Assembly: GCF_020921035.1 (NCBI RefSeq)
Contig: NC_063154.1
Coordinates: 25,707,448-25,771,447 of the forward strand
DNA length: 64,000 bases
Reading direction: 5' to 3'
Source: Rhodamnia argentea
Lineage: Eukaryota > Streptophyta > Magnoliopsida > Myrtales > Myrtaceae
Positions 24,501 through 37,042 of the stretch are shown in pieces (positions within the stretch are counted from its first letter, which is position 1; each line of letters opens with the position of its first letter). A program made the position numbers and the translations under genes. The notes beneath the pieces are model-generated. The model worked only from the letters and a program-made list of their open reading frames with translations, had not been told where the DNA came from and did not search any database.

Positions 24501-24715
24501 TGACCTGTTCAACCTTTTCTTATTCAACAACTAAGTAGGGAATTGCTGTGCTAATAATTTGAAAAACCGAAGTCCACTCCATTTTCTATCAGCTTGTACT
24601 TTCCCGTCGCTCTCCCAATGCGTCGGTCTATGATGATTGTGGCGGAGCTGTGGTTGGTAGCCTTTTAATCGATTCTAAATCTGACGGTTCCTCATTCGAA
24701 CAAACATTCTTGATA

Positions 24716-27700
24716 ATAAATACCGACCGCAAAGCAAGATAGACCATTACATTGCTTCAAAGCCAAAACCCAGCGAGAGACGATTAAATGGTGTTTTGCT
24801 TTGCTTCACTTCATATCTATTACCAAGAATGTTTGTTCGGAAGAGGACTCAGTGATCAAACTAATTCAATCATAACTTTCATCTTAATCGAACTATTCTG
24901 TCTCAAAACATTGGATTGTTGGTTCGGAGGAATGGGGCTTCTGTCATCTACAGCCCCTTCCTCTAAAGTGGTGTCACCGTACTCATCTCTCATACCCCAT
25001 TCCTTTAGTGGCCCTCTGCATTTACAGCAATAAATTTCCATCATTATTCTAGCCAAATTTGATTAGTTTCTTGTTTTGGAGCTCACCTGTTTAATAAATA
25101 CTGACTCTCCCAAAGCAAGACAGGCCATTGTATCGCTTCTGAGCCAAAATCCAGCGAGAGAAATCAAATGGTGTGTTGCTTCACTTCACTTCATATCTAT
25201 TATCAAGAATGTTTGTTCGAATGAGGACTCTGTGGTCAAATTAATTCAGTCATAACTTCCATCTTAATCCAACTACTTTGTCTCAAAACATCGAATTATT
25301 GGTTCGGAAGAAGGGGGCTTCCGTCATCTACAGCCCCCTTCCTATAAACCAGTGTCACCATCCTCATCTCTCAAACCTCATTCCTCTAGTGGCCCTTTTC
25401 ATTTATAGCAAGAAATTTTCATCCTTGTTCTACCCAAATTTGATTAGTTGCCCATTTTGGGGCTTCAACAGTGCAATAAATATCAACCCCCTAAAGCAAG
25501 AAAGACCTTTGTATCGCTTTCGAGTCAAAACCCAATAGGGACATCAAATGGTGTGTTGTTTCGCTTAAGATCTATTATCGAGAATGTTTGTTCGGAAGAC
25601 AACTATGTGATTAAATTAATTCAATCGTAACTTTCATCTTAATTGAACCATTCCGTCTCAAAACATCGGATTATTTGTTCGGAGGAAGTCGGTTTTTGTT
25701 ATCTACTGCCCCGTCCTCCGAACTAGTGTCATCGTCCTCATCTCTCAAATCTCATGCTTCTAGTGGCTCTTTGCATTTTCAATAAGAAATTCCCATCCTT
25801 ATTCTAGCTAAATTTGATTATTTTCTTATTTTGGAGCTTCACCGGTTTATTAAATACCGACCCCTAAAGCATGACAGACCATTGCATCTCTTTAGAGCTA
25901 AAACCTAGCGAGAGATGATCAAGGGTGTGTTGCTTCGCTTCACTTTAGATCTAGTATCAAGAATTTTGTTCGTAAGAGGACTCCATAATCAAACTAATTT
26001 GGTCATAACTTTCATCTCAATCGAATCATTTTGTCTCAAAATCTAGGGAGAGACGACCAAATGGTGTTTTGTTTTGCTTCACTTCGGATCTATTATTAAG
26101 AATGTGCGTTTGGAAGAGGACTCAGTGATCAAACTAATTCAATCATAAGTTTCATCTTAATCGAATCATTATGTCTCAAAACATCGAATTATTGGTTCAA
26201 AGGAATGGGGCTTATGTCATCTACAACCGCCTTCCTCCGAACTAGTGTCACCGTATCTCTCATACCTCATTCCTCTAGTGGCCATTTGCGTTTATAGCAA
26301 TAAATTTCCATCTTTGTTCTAGCCCAATTTAATTAGTTTCTTATTTTGGAGCTTTATCGAATTAACAAATACCGACTCTCCCAAAGCAAGATAGGCCATT
26401 ATATAGCTTCAGAGCCAAAACCTAGTGAGAGAAATCAAACGGTGTGTTGTTTCGCTTCACTTCACATCTATTAATAAGAATGTTTGTGTGAGTAAGGACT
26501 TTGCAGTCAAATTAATTCAATCATAACTTCCATCTTAATCCAACCACTTTATCTCAAAACGTCAGATTATTGGTTTAGAACAAGGGGGCTTCCGTCATCT
26601 ACAGCCCCTTTCCTCTAAACCAGTGTCACCATCCTCATCTCTCAAACATTATTCCTCTATGTCACGACCTAAAAATTGGGTTTTTTCAGGTTAACGGATT
26701 ATTAGGTTAATTAGATTAACTAACCTAATTCAGACTCTCCCAAGTCCTACCGAATCGCAACTTAGGTTCAATTACATGCCAAGATTTTAAATTGGAGCCG
26801 CCACTAATCTTTTATGGTAGGTAGATTAGAAACCTAAATAAAGTATTAGGGAGAAAATACTTTATTTCATGCGAACCAGAGATTAAATGGATTCGGGGAC
26901 TTGGTTACATTAAATTTTCAATTAATGCCATTTCGGTACCTGATTTTCATGAAAAAATCCTTAGTTTGATGATTTGAATTAATTTTTTTTGGGGTTTTCT
27001 TTTATTAAATGCAATGCTAATGCAACCTAGCTATATGACAAATGAGATGTAATGACATGGCAAAACTACGTGACATGGCATAATGACGTGGCAAATATGC
27101 ATGACAAAGAAAATATAATAATGCAAACTAAACTATAATGCTATGCAACGTGGATGGTATTTTTTGGTATATTTTTGTGTATTTTCGGATTCATGAAAAA
27201 ATAAAGGTAAAAACTACTCTAATGTGAAGTAACATCTAATTTAACTTAAGAAATTGATTTCTCAAAGTCCTAATTTTATTAGACATTATTTTCATGCAAA
27301 AAGTGAAGAGAAATATGATTTAGCTTAAGAAAATGTGACATCTTTTTTTGGGATTTTTTAGGAATTTATTTAAACCATGAAAACAATGAAATTTGAATAA
27401 AAATAAACAATATTGCCCATAAAACACCTTTAAATCCGAAATTTCAATTTTTATTCACAACATCCCCCGAGATTAGGGTTAGCAAGTGAATATATTATAG
27501 AATTACCGTCGTCCCTATATACATAGGGCAAACCTTGAAATTTTATTTAGGAATTAGCGATCCGCTCCTCGAGATCGAGGATTTGATATCTAATTCACAC
27601 GTACGGGCACGATCATACTTCGAGATTGAAGTCATATGTTGCCTTTAATGTACGTTTTCCGAGGGACAAGGCACAATTGGGGAGCATGTGTTATGGGCAG

Positions 27701-30700
27701 TTTTGTTTAAAGATGTGCAAATATTTATTGAATTTTTAAAATCCTTAAGGGATTCTGAAATTTTCAAGGAGATAAGTTCCTATCCAAAAAGGATTTCAAA
27801 TCTTTTAAAATATGGAAATATTATCTTCTGAAATTTTTCAAAGTATATTAGATAGCTTTCCAAATTTTAAAGATGTGTTCCAATATCCGAATAGATATAC
27901 CCGATATATTCGAAAGTCCTATTAGGCTACGAAATATGCTCCAACATTTAAAAAAAATTCTATTGCTATCTTGAAGACATGATCCAAATCACTTCACAAT
28001 CAAATTACCAGATGATATGCTAAGCATCCAAAAAGATAAGGATGATATCCCGGATTTACTCAGAAATTTTCGAACATACCAAATTCAAGCAACAAACTTT
28101 TTCATAGATATGCTCAAAGTGATCCGAAAGTATATATGCACAATATCCCGAGATGCTCCCAAATTCGAAATTTTAAATTGAGTAACTATAATTTATCTAA
28201 TTTGAAGAATCAATTGCCAAGTTCGAAAGACCACTTCGTGGATAGAACTGGTGGCTCCCGTGGATGTTCGACTCATAGGATTTGCTAAAAAACAAATTTG
28301 GACCTTTACGTAACACTTCGCTAAACAACACCGAATGGCAAGGATAATTGATTCAAGATAATATGTAAATCAGCCCCAATAGCGAACAAAGAAGCATGCA
28401 GTGATCAGCGACAAGCAATCGTAAAAAAATTGTGTTGACGTCAACTTGCAAAAAAATCAGCAGTGGAATGAATCTGGAATATCAGCAAACGACAAGACCA
28501 ATATGAAGAAAACAACCCACAAACAGCTCTAAAAACAGCCCCAAGGCTCACTTGAGCAGCAGCTAAGAAATGTTTGGATCGTGGCTAGACTTGAAGACTA
28601 AACAAGAGCACAAGAATACCTTGAACAGTAGCTCGATCGGTGAACAAATAGTATTGGACAATCTGCGGTTCAGCGATGGCACGGCTACGGTTGTGGTGTC
28701 GAATGGCTAGTAGCACCGTGAAGATCAAGGTGAGCTTTCGATCTGAATCTTCGTTCAAAACTTGCACCCCACGCTTAGCACTTCGGTCCGAATGGCTAGG
28801 TGCGAGCAAACCAACCACCAGTGGATTTTCAACGGTGAGCTGCGGGATTAAGCGGCACTATGGCTGAAGCTCTCGGATTGCATCACCACAATGATTGCTA
28901 CGAAAGTTGATGAAGTCGGAGGCCACGTCTCACGGTTTTGCTTTCATGGGTGGACTGGATTGATGGGCAACGACTAGTGGACAACAAGGATTAGTGATGA
29001 AAATAGCAACTTCAACAAGGACGGTGGATCGCCCAAAACGAAGACGCAGTTCTCGGCTGGAGGGATTTTCCGAGAGAGCTTCTCCTCTTTTCTTTCCTCT
29101 CGCGATTTTTACTCTCAAGTTTCTGAATTTTTTCTCCGTCCTTCCGAACGTGACCTAGCCATGTTTATATAGAGAAACCCTAGGTCAAAATCTGATAATG
29201 TGGGCTTAAGTTTTGGCCTTATTTTGATTAGTAAACTTTGATTAAAAGCCCTTTTTCGAAATCAAAATTTAGTGGACTGAAAATTTGACCCTAAGGCCTT
29301 GTGATTTTCAACACTTGCTCCCTTATGATGGCCAAATTATGGAGTATGGGCTCCGGTCTTCCGCATGTCAATCCGAATCCAAATCCTGTCATCGGCGCGA
29401 AATAACACAAATGCAATGCATGCTTAAGTTATATAGCAATACATGAAAACTAATTTTTTTTGTGAGAATCAAGGCTAATTCTCATTTTTGTGAAAATAAT
29501 TTAAGAAAAATCAAAATTTAGGTGTCAACACTCTAGTGGCCCTTTCCGTTCATAACAAAAAATTTTCATTCTTGTTCTACCCAAATTTGATTAGTTTCCC
29601 ATTTTGGAGCTTCACCAGTGTAACAAATATCGACCCCCTAAAGTAAAAAAGACCTTTGCATCTCTTCCGAGCTAAAATCCAGCGAAGGACAATCAAATGG
29701 TTTGTTGTTTCGCTTAAGATCTATTATTGAGAACGTTTGTTCGAAAGACAACTATGTGACTAAATTAATTCAGTCATAACTTTCATCTTAATCAAACCAT
29801 TTTGTCTCAAAACATCATATTATTGGTTCGGAAGAAGTTGGTTTCTATGATCTACTCGCCTGTCCTCTAAACCAGTGTCACCATCCTCATCTCTCAAACC
29901 TCATTCTTCTAGTGGCCCTTTGCGTTTACAATAAGAAATTTCTATCCTTGTTCTAGCTAAATTTGATTAGCTTCTTATTTTGGAGCTTTATCGGTTTGTT
30001 AAGTACCAACCCCAAAGCAAGACAGACCATTGCATCACTTTAGAGCCAAAACCAAGTGAGAGATGATCAAAGGTGTATTGTTTCGCTTCACTTCAGATCT
30101 ATTATCAAGAAATTTGTTCGTAAGAGGACTCTATAATCAAACTAATTCGGTCATAACTTTCATCCTAATCAAATCATATTATCTCAAAACCCAGCGAGAG
30201 ACGATCAAATTGTGTTTTGTTTTGCTTCACTTCAAATTGGTTATCAAGAATGTTTGTTCGGAGAAGGACTTAGTTGTCAAACTAATTCAATCATAACTTT
30301 CATCTTAATCGAACTATGTTGTCTCAAAACATCGGATTATTGACTTAGAGGAATGGGGTTTTTGTCATCTTCAACCCCCTTCTTCCGAATTGGTGTCACC
30401 GTACTCATTTCTCATACCTCATTCTTGTGGTGGCCCTTTGCGTTTACAGCACTATATTACCATCCTTATTCTAGCCAAATTTAATTAGTTTCTTGTTTAG
30501 GAGCTTCTCCGATTTAATAAATACTGACTCTCCCAAAGCAAGATAGGCCATTGTATCGCTTCAGAGCCAAAATCCAGCGAGAGAAATCAAATGGGAGTTG
30601 CTTCGCTTCACTTGAGATCTATTCTCAAGAATGTTTGTTTGAATGAGGGCTTTGTGGTCAAATTAATTCAGTCATAACTTCCATCTTAAGCCAACCACTT

Positions 30701-32230
30701 TGTCTCAAAACGTCGGATTATTGGTTTAGAAGAAGGGCCCTTCCATCATCTACAGCCCCTTCCTCTAAACCAATGTCACCATCATCATCTCTCAAACATC
30801 ATTCACCTAGTGGCCCTTTCCATTCATAGCAATAAATTTCCATCCTTGCTCTACCCAAATTTGATTAGTTCCCCATTTTGGAGCTTCACTAATATAATAA
30901 ATATCAAACCCCTGAAGCAAGAAAGACCTTTGCATCGCTTCCGAGTTAAAACATAGCGAGGAGCGATCAAATAATGTGTTGTTTCGCTTAAGATCTATTA
31001 TCGAGAATGTGTGTTTTAAGAAAACTATGTGATTAAATTAATTCAGGCATAACTTTCATCTTACTCAAACCATTCTATCTCAAAACATCAAATTATTTAT
31101 TCGGAGGAAATTGGTTTTTGTCATCCGCCGCCCCGTCCTCTAAACCAAGATATCTGTTCTCATCTCTCAAACCTCATGCTTTTAGTGGCCCTTTGCTTTT
31201 TCAATAAGAAATTTCCACCCTTGTTCTAGCTATATTTAATTAGTTTCTTATTTTGGAGCTTCACCAGTTTATTAAATACCGACCCCCTAAAGAAAGACAC
31301 ACCGTTGCATCACTTTAGAGCCAAAACCTAACGAGAAGTGATCAAGTGGTGTGCTATTTCGTTTCACTTCAAATCTATTATCAAGAATTTTGTTCGTAAG
31401 AAGACTCTATGATCAAACTAATTCGGTCATAACTTTCATCTTAATTAAATCATTTTGTCTTAAAACATCGGATTATTTGTTCAAAGGAAGGAGGCTTTTG
31501 TCATCCGTAACCCCCTTCTTTTGAGCCAGTGTTACCGTCCTCATCTCTTAAACCTCATTCCTCTTGTAGCCCTTTCTGTCTACAGTAAGGATTTGCATCC
31601 TCGTTCTGGTCAAGTTTTATTTGTTTATTATTTTGAAGCTTCATCGGTTTAATAAATACCGACCCCCCAAAGCAAGACCGACCATTGCATCGCTTCAAAC
31701 CAAAACCTAGCGGAAACGATGAAATGGTGTGTTGTTTTGCTTCTCTTTTGATGTATTATCAAGAATGTTTGTTTGGAAGAGGACTTTGTGATCAAACTAT
31801 TTCAGTCATAACTTTCATCTTAAGCGAACCATTCTGTCTCAAAACATCGGATTATTAGTTCAACGAAAGGTGGCTTCTGTCATCCGTAGCTCCCTTTCTC
31901 CGAGCCAATGTCACTGTCCTCATCTCTCAAACCTCATCTCTCTAGTAGCCCTTTTCGTTTACAACAAGAAATTTCCTTCCTTGTTCTAGCCAAATTTGAT
32001 TAGTTTCTCGTTTTGGAGTTTCACCGGTTTAATAAATACCGACCTTGCCGAAAGCAAGACACACCATTGCATAGCTTCAGAGCCAAACCCGGCGAGAGTC
32101 TATCAAATGGTGTGTTGTTTCGCTTCACTTGGGATATACTGTGAAGAATGTTAGTTCGGAAGAGGACTCTATGATCAAAATAATTTAGTCATAAATCTTA
32201 ATCGAACCATTATGTCTCAAAACATTATAT
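24716..32230. repeat. Tandem satellite-like array, about 378-bp monomer with a ~1.27-kb higher-order unit
   Basis: Monomers begin at a phrase of the type AATAAATACCGACCCCC, followed by AAAGCAAGACAGACCATTG. They start near 24716, 25092, 25476, 25850, 26364, 29620, 30000, 30517, 30895, 31275, 31655 and 32032. Spacing is about 372-384 bases, except for two compound units of about 515 (25850 and 30000), where a full monomer is joined to a partial one at the same internal point (about 26045 and 30190). The order A-B-(C+short D) repeats, with A at 25092, 26364 and 30517; after removing the inserted element, both periods are about 1,272-1,277. Non-coding; short open frames within it are accidental. 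Confidence 0.9.
26660..29530 (-). mobile_element. Solo LTR-like insertion (probably Ty3/gypsy), 2,871 bp
   Basis: The element interrupts a satellite monomer. The flanks carry a perfect 5-bp target duplication, CTCTA (26655-26659 and 29531-29535). On the minus strand it starts TGTTGACACCTAAATTTT and ends TTTTTAGGTCGTGACA, i.e. TG...CA termini. A CTATATAAA box lies at 29164-29172 on the minus strand, about 360 bases from the LTR start, where an LTR promoter is expected. Near the other end it contains AGTGGCGGCTCC, a phrase I associate with large Tat-type LTRs. No primer-binding site, polyprotein or second LTR was seen, so a solo LTR is the best reading. A non-autonomous element is the alternative. 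Confidence 0.8.
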
Positions 32231-34200
32231 TATTGGCTAAGTGATTGAACACTTAATTTGAATTCGACAGCTACGTCGTAAGCGTCTCATATTCGGAATG
32301 ACCTTACCAGCCACCCTGTTATGAAGGTTTACTAGATACGTGTGAATAGGAAAATTGCAAACATTCGTGATAATAATTAAATTGATTTATGATGATTTGG
32401 GTCTTGAAATCCATTTTCATCCATAATATAATACTGCTCAGCTCAATCTATCATGAGTCCGATCGAGATAATTGGTTCACTGTTTGGAGGAAACATGTAG
32501 ACGAAGTCGGTTCGGACTTTGAAACGGAGATATTTAACTAGGATAGGAATTTGTCATGGGCATGTCTGTTTTGTCCAGAAGTCAATATATCCATCTATGA
32601 TGCTTTGCAAAGGTCAACATAATTGACATGGAGACGTAATCGACCAAGCTTATTGGTCAATGTGGAATTGCCAAGGCATATCATTGGGCAGCGAAATACA
32701 AACAGATGTTTCCCCCATTAACACGAACAAAGGTGGAAAAGATAAATGAACAGAACTTGAACATTAGTTGAATTGAGATTTTACAGCCTAATGACAAACT
32801 TCTTCGGGTGTATTTGATTTTCGAAAATGATGGGAAAATATTTTCCTTAAATAAAGTACTTCTATTGCCTATTAAAATGAACCAATAACAAATGTGTTCA
32901 ATAGGTTGCTGTCAATAATAAAAACATCATTTATTAACTACTTATTTCAAGCAATACAAGAGATTATTTTAAGGAAATTATTTTTCAAATCATCACGAAA
33001 TAAACGGAGCCTTAATAGCTATGAGGAATATCGGATTGAGCAGCCATGGCTTGCCAAGAGAAGAAATTATCCCTCAATCTGTTATATATATTTACCGCCG
33101 GTGAAAGCAAACAATCTTAGGCATGCAGTATAAAGATTTGGAGACATATCAACCAAAACATAATCGTTCTATGTTGGATTTCAATTTCACAACAGGCCAT
33201 ATTCGACATCATGCTTGCGATTTTTTTTTCCCTATCCACAGTATAAATATGGTCAAGACCCAGTATTCATGTGAGGAATGCAATTAAGTCTCAAACTTTT
33301 CATTTGATTCAGTTAAGTTCTAAATTTTTATCGAAACACGCAATCAAATCCTTAATTGTTCACTTTACGAATTGCAAATTTTCTTTCTATAAAAAGTTCA
33401 AGATTTAATTGAAATAATCAAAAGATTTAGGACTCATGTTGCTCTTTTGGTAACTATCGATTGAACAATCGAAAAGTTTAGGACTGGGTCATATTATTTA
33501 GGCTTTTTGGTGCAATTTTCCTGGAAAATTACAAGATACCGCTTCGATGAAGAATGACATGGATTTGGTTCATTCTGTGGGAACACTTTATGCTTTCACG
33601 TGCCTGAAATAATCTAAGACATAATATGTTCGACATGTTGCTGTTAAATGAAAAGAATGTTCACGCCAAACTTAACTGGAATAATTACATTGGCTAATTA
33701 TCAAAAAGTTTAGGACAAAATTGATAAAATTGAAATTTTTTTACCGAATTGACAATAGTGTAATATGTTTAGGAATTTTTAAGTAATTTACCCGAACGCC
33801 ATCGTTCCTCCATTACCCTTGCATCGAAATTCACAAAAACGAGCTGCCCGCTAGTCCCTCTTCATCAAGTAATCACTCAAATTACACATGTTTAACAGAT
33901 ACTCACCACGTCCACTCAATCAAATAATCACTGAGTTTTCTTTCGAAATCAAGACTCCTTTCTCTTCGTACATAATTAACCTATATTCGTGCGCGTCAGC
34001 ACTAATTATGCTTAATCGACAGAGTGCGCTTCCTCTTGTACCGTCAAAGGCTTCAAATCTTTTGGATTTTCAATTCATAGTATGCAAAATTCAAGTGCAA
34101 GTACTCATCAAAGTTCAAGCCAATAAAGATATGACACCAACGTTTCCAATCATGTTATCGAAGATTCGTTTGCTCCTATCTATTTTTCTGATTTAAGGAA
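32231..34200. other. Intergenic DNA, no gene recognised
   Basis: Contains phrases of the AAGTTTAGGAC/TTGAACAATC type at 33270-33530 and 33700-33780, typical of degenerate plant repeat DNA. Open frames at 32894-33133 and 33888-34196 are AT-rich and unassigned. Confidence 0.5.
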
Positions 34201-34567
34201 AAAGTCCGTGCAGCCCAGGGGTAACAAAACTAGAGATGATGATGATACGAACAACAACAAAAATAACAAGTATATGCCACTGGACTTCTTGTAACAGGAA
34301 TAGGTTTTCTTGGTTCGTAAACAGTTAAACATTCCATCACTTATAATTTCAGTCAATATAATTTCATTAGATGTAATGAACAAAACAAATAAAAGGATAG
34401 AAAAAGGGAAAAGAGAAATTGGGTCGTACTCTCAAATACGTGATGATCAACTTTCACAAGAAAATTCATCCATGAAAATCAATTTAACACAAACGTTTAA
34501 ACACAAAGACAACCAATTAAGGAAGTGCCTAACAAAACCCCCAAACGAAGAAAAGCCCGAGGAGAAA

Positions 34568-35077
34568 CTAATCATCATGCTTTGGCAGAAAGATTCCAAG
34601 AACATACTGCATCATATTCATTGCTAAGGAGTATATGGTTTCTCTCAGGCTCGGTACCCTCTCCTTCGTTCCCTCCTTTGCTCCGAGGCTTCCTGCTTCT
34701 TCTCCGACTGCTCCATCTGTCGATTTTGGTTTCGGGTTCAACCCAAAATACTCCTCCGGCGTCTTCGTGAAGAATGAAAGATCGGAGCCATCACTCTCAT
34801 GTTGAAACTCCTCGATCTCCTTGAAAGCACTCGCTCGGTTGAAAGCTTCATAAGCAAAGCTCCTTATTGGTCCGACGACCATGGCATCATCATCTCTGAG
34901 TTCTGTGATGAATGAGTACAGGACGGATCCGACGAATGTGGCCGGCGACTGCGTGAATGGCGGTTCCACGAGGTGGTCCAGACCCATGAGCCTTGAACTA
35001 CGCCCTTCTTTCTCCATTGACAAGAAGTTGGCGTTACTAGGGAAGGTGAGCATGGAATTGTTATTCTCGTGCGACAT
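34568..35077 (-). CDS. Uncharacterised 169-residue protein, tandem paralogue 1
   Basis: I do not recognise the family. The frame starts at ATG 35077 and ends at 34568, with no stops. Blocks shared with the copy at 36457-36942 are FVGSVLYSFITELRDDD, VVGPIRS, EAFNRA and PEEYFGLN, which argues that this is real coding sequence. An extra C-terminal part follows. Just upstream, in another frame, is a hydrophobic stretch (VSLLVGLGIECFI) that in the second copy is in frame with the body; here a small deletion shifts the frame and a TAG stop precedes the ATG. So this copy has either lost its membrane segment or is a pseudogene with a long surviving frame. Confidence 0.5.
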   Translation of the reverse strand: MSHENNNSMLTFPSNANFLSMEKEGRSSRLMGLDHLVEPPFTQSPATFVGSVLYSFITELRDDDAMVVGPIRSFAYEAFNRASAFKEIEEFQHESDGSDLSFFTKTPEEYFGLNPKPKSTDGAVGEEAGSLGAKEGTKERVPSLRETIYSLAMNMMQYVLGIFLPKHDD

Positions 35078-35669
35078 ATCGCCAGTGAATTGGGAAGTTC
35101 CTTTGGAATATAAAGCACTCGATTCCTAATCCTACTAGAAGTGAAACAGTAATTAGGTTTTGTTCTCACCGGCTTGAATCTTATCCGGTAGCTTGTTCAT
35201 TCCTAGTCCTAATTGGTCTTCACAAACTCACGGAGATCCGACGGTTCACAACAACTATATAAGCCTTGCATTATTTGAACAATTAGATATGGCACTGTGG
35301 ACTTCTCGTAACAGGAATAGTTTTGCTTGGTTTGTAAAAAGTTAAACCTTCCCTCACTTACTATTTCAGTCAATAAAATTTCATTAGATTTGATAAACAA
35401 AACAAAAAGAAAGGAAAAAGAAAAAAAAATAATTTGGTTCATGCTCTCAAATACGTGATGATCCAATTAACCAAATAGAAACAACAGAAAGGATAAGAGA
35501 GCACAAAGATTATCTTTTTTTTTTTTTTTTGGTCGCACAAAGATTATCTACACGTTCCAAACTTTCTCGAAAAATCTAACCCTTCGTTTTCCATCGCCAA
35601 AATTTTTATTTTTTTTTACTGAAATTGGCTTAATAGAATTTTAATTTATTTATTTTCAATTCAGAACGT

Positions 35670-35790
35670 GCTGAGAACCAAAGATCGGAGCCGTCTTTAT
35701 GATGTGCAAACTCCTTGATCTCCTACCTCGGAAGCATAATTCCTTATTGGTCCGACAATCCTGCCATCATCATTACACAGTTAACAACAA
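35670..35790 (-). pseudogene. Degenerate third copy of the 34.6-kb protein family
   Basis: The phrases AAGATCGGAGCCGTC, CTCCTTGATCTCCT and CCTTATTGGTCCGAC on the plus strand match 34785-34900 within the first paralogue, with a large internal deletion. The DNA just before it (35285-35410) also matches 34273-34395 downstream of the first paralogue, so a whole segment was duplicated and decayed. Confidence 0.7.
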
Positions 35791-36456
35791 TTCTTGCCTA
35801 AATATTTTTGTTGATATGAAAATGTTTACGCTATCAAAAATTAGAAAAAACTTTTTTAAATCATTGATTTTCATGAAACAAATAATTGATTAATTTTCAA
35901 TCCCAAGCAGGCTAAGGTTTTATCTATTTGTATACTTGTTTTTGGCTAGCTATTTGTTTGTATAGTTTGAATCAACAAAATTCTACAAATATGTATACCC
36001 ATCCATCTATTGATAGTTAAAGCAAATATTACTAGCTTACAATCGTGTCGTGTCATGTCAGTCAGCGTCATGTGGCGTTATTATTGACTTGCTGTACATT
36101 GTTTGCACTAAAGTATGTTACAGAATAAACCTGTGTCGATCAATTAAAATTTTTTTTTTACTGTTATATGGATTTGTATTTCAAAAGATAGTAACTATCT
36201 GGAGATATATGAATGACATAGAAAGTTGGTTTAAATGTTTATTGAGCATCTTATATAGCGGTGATTAATTAATTGATCATGGAGTTAACCGCTGCTTGAA
36301 AAATATATGGATATATTAGTGGATGCCTAATTTGATGCACCAGCTGAAAAACTAAACTAAGATAATTTAATACATATTTGACGCAGCATACTTATTTTAA
36401 GGAAATTTCTAGTTCCTCAACGTCTTGCGAATTAATTAAGTACGTTCTCTTCAAGT

Positions 36457-36942
36457 CTATCCTCTTTTCCTTCCGGCTGCTCCATCCGTCAGATTTTGGT
36501 TTCCATTCAGGCCGAAATACTCCTCCGGCATCTTCTTGAAGAATGAAAGATTGAAGCCGTGATTCCGATCTGGAAACTGCTTGGTTTCTTTGAAAGTGTT
36601 TGCTCGATTGAAAGCCTCGGAGGTAGAACTCCTTATTGGTCCCACAACCTTGCCATCATCGTCTCTGAGTCCAGTGATAAGTGAGTACAGGACGGATCCA
36701 ACGAATTCAGCCGGCAACTGGGTGAATGGCAGCTCCACGAGAAGGTCCGGACCGATGACCCTTGAACCACACTCTTCTTGCTTCATTGACAAGAAGTTGG
36801 GGTTACTTGGGCAAGTGCGTTTGAAATTGTTAATACTCATACAACGTGTCTCTTGTGAAACAACTAAGTAAGAATTTGTGAAGTTCCTTTGGATTATAAA
36901 GCACACGATTCCTAATCCTACGAGGAGTGAAACAAGAATCAA
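36457..36942 (-). CDS. Uncharacterised protein with N-terminal hydrophobic segment, tandem paralogue 2
   Basis: Homologous to the frame at 34568-35077. It opens with a membrane-like stretch ILVSLLVGLGIVCFIIQ, in frame with the conserved body (FVGSVLYSLITGLRDDD, VVGPIRSS, EAFNRAN, PEEYFGLN). No ATG precedes the hydrophobic stretch within the frame and a TGA lies upstream. A plausible acceptor (CACTGACAG) just before it suggests that the exon is spliced to an unseen first exon; otherwise the internal ATG at about 36841 would start a shorter protein. It ends earlier than paralogue 1, at a TAG after GAAGRKRG. Function unknown; a single-pass membrane protein is a guess from the hydrophobicity. Confidence 0.45.
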   Translation of the reverse strand: MILVSLLVGLGIVCFIIQRNFTNSYLVVSQETRCMSINNFKRTCPSNPNFLSMKQEECGSRVIGPDLLVELPFTQLPAEFVGSVLYSLITGLRDDDGKVVGPIRSSTSEAFNRANTFKETKQFPDRNHGFNLSFFKKMPEEYFGLNGNQNLTDGAAGRKRG

Positions 36943-37042
36943 GTGTTGCTGTCAGTGGCTCAAATCTAATCCGTGTAGCTTGTTGATTCATAGTTCTAAT
37001 TGTTCTTAACAAAACCGTGGATATCCAACGGTTCACAAGTTT

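Noticed and set aside
28585..29118. Minus-strand frames of 62-77 codons within the inserted element
   Set aside because: They lie in the LTR-like sequence downstream of its TATA box and show no retroviral or host protein motif; probably LTR leader sequence.
24788..30296. Several plus-strand frames of 60-86 codons
   Set aside because: They fall in the satellite array, resemble each other only because the monomers do, and break in other copies.
24716..32230. CRISPR-like array
   Set aside because: The repeats are long, contiguous and without unique spacers, and the DNA is from a plant nucleus.
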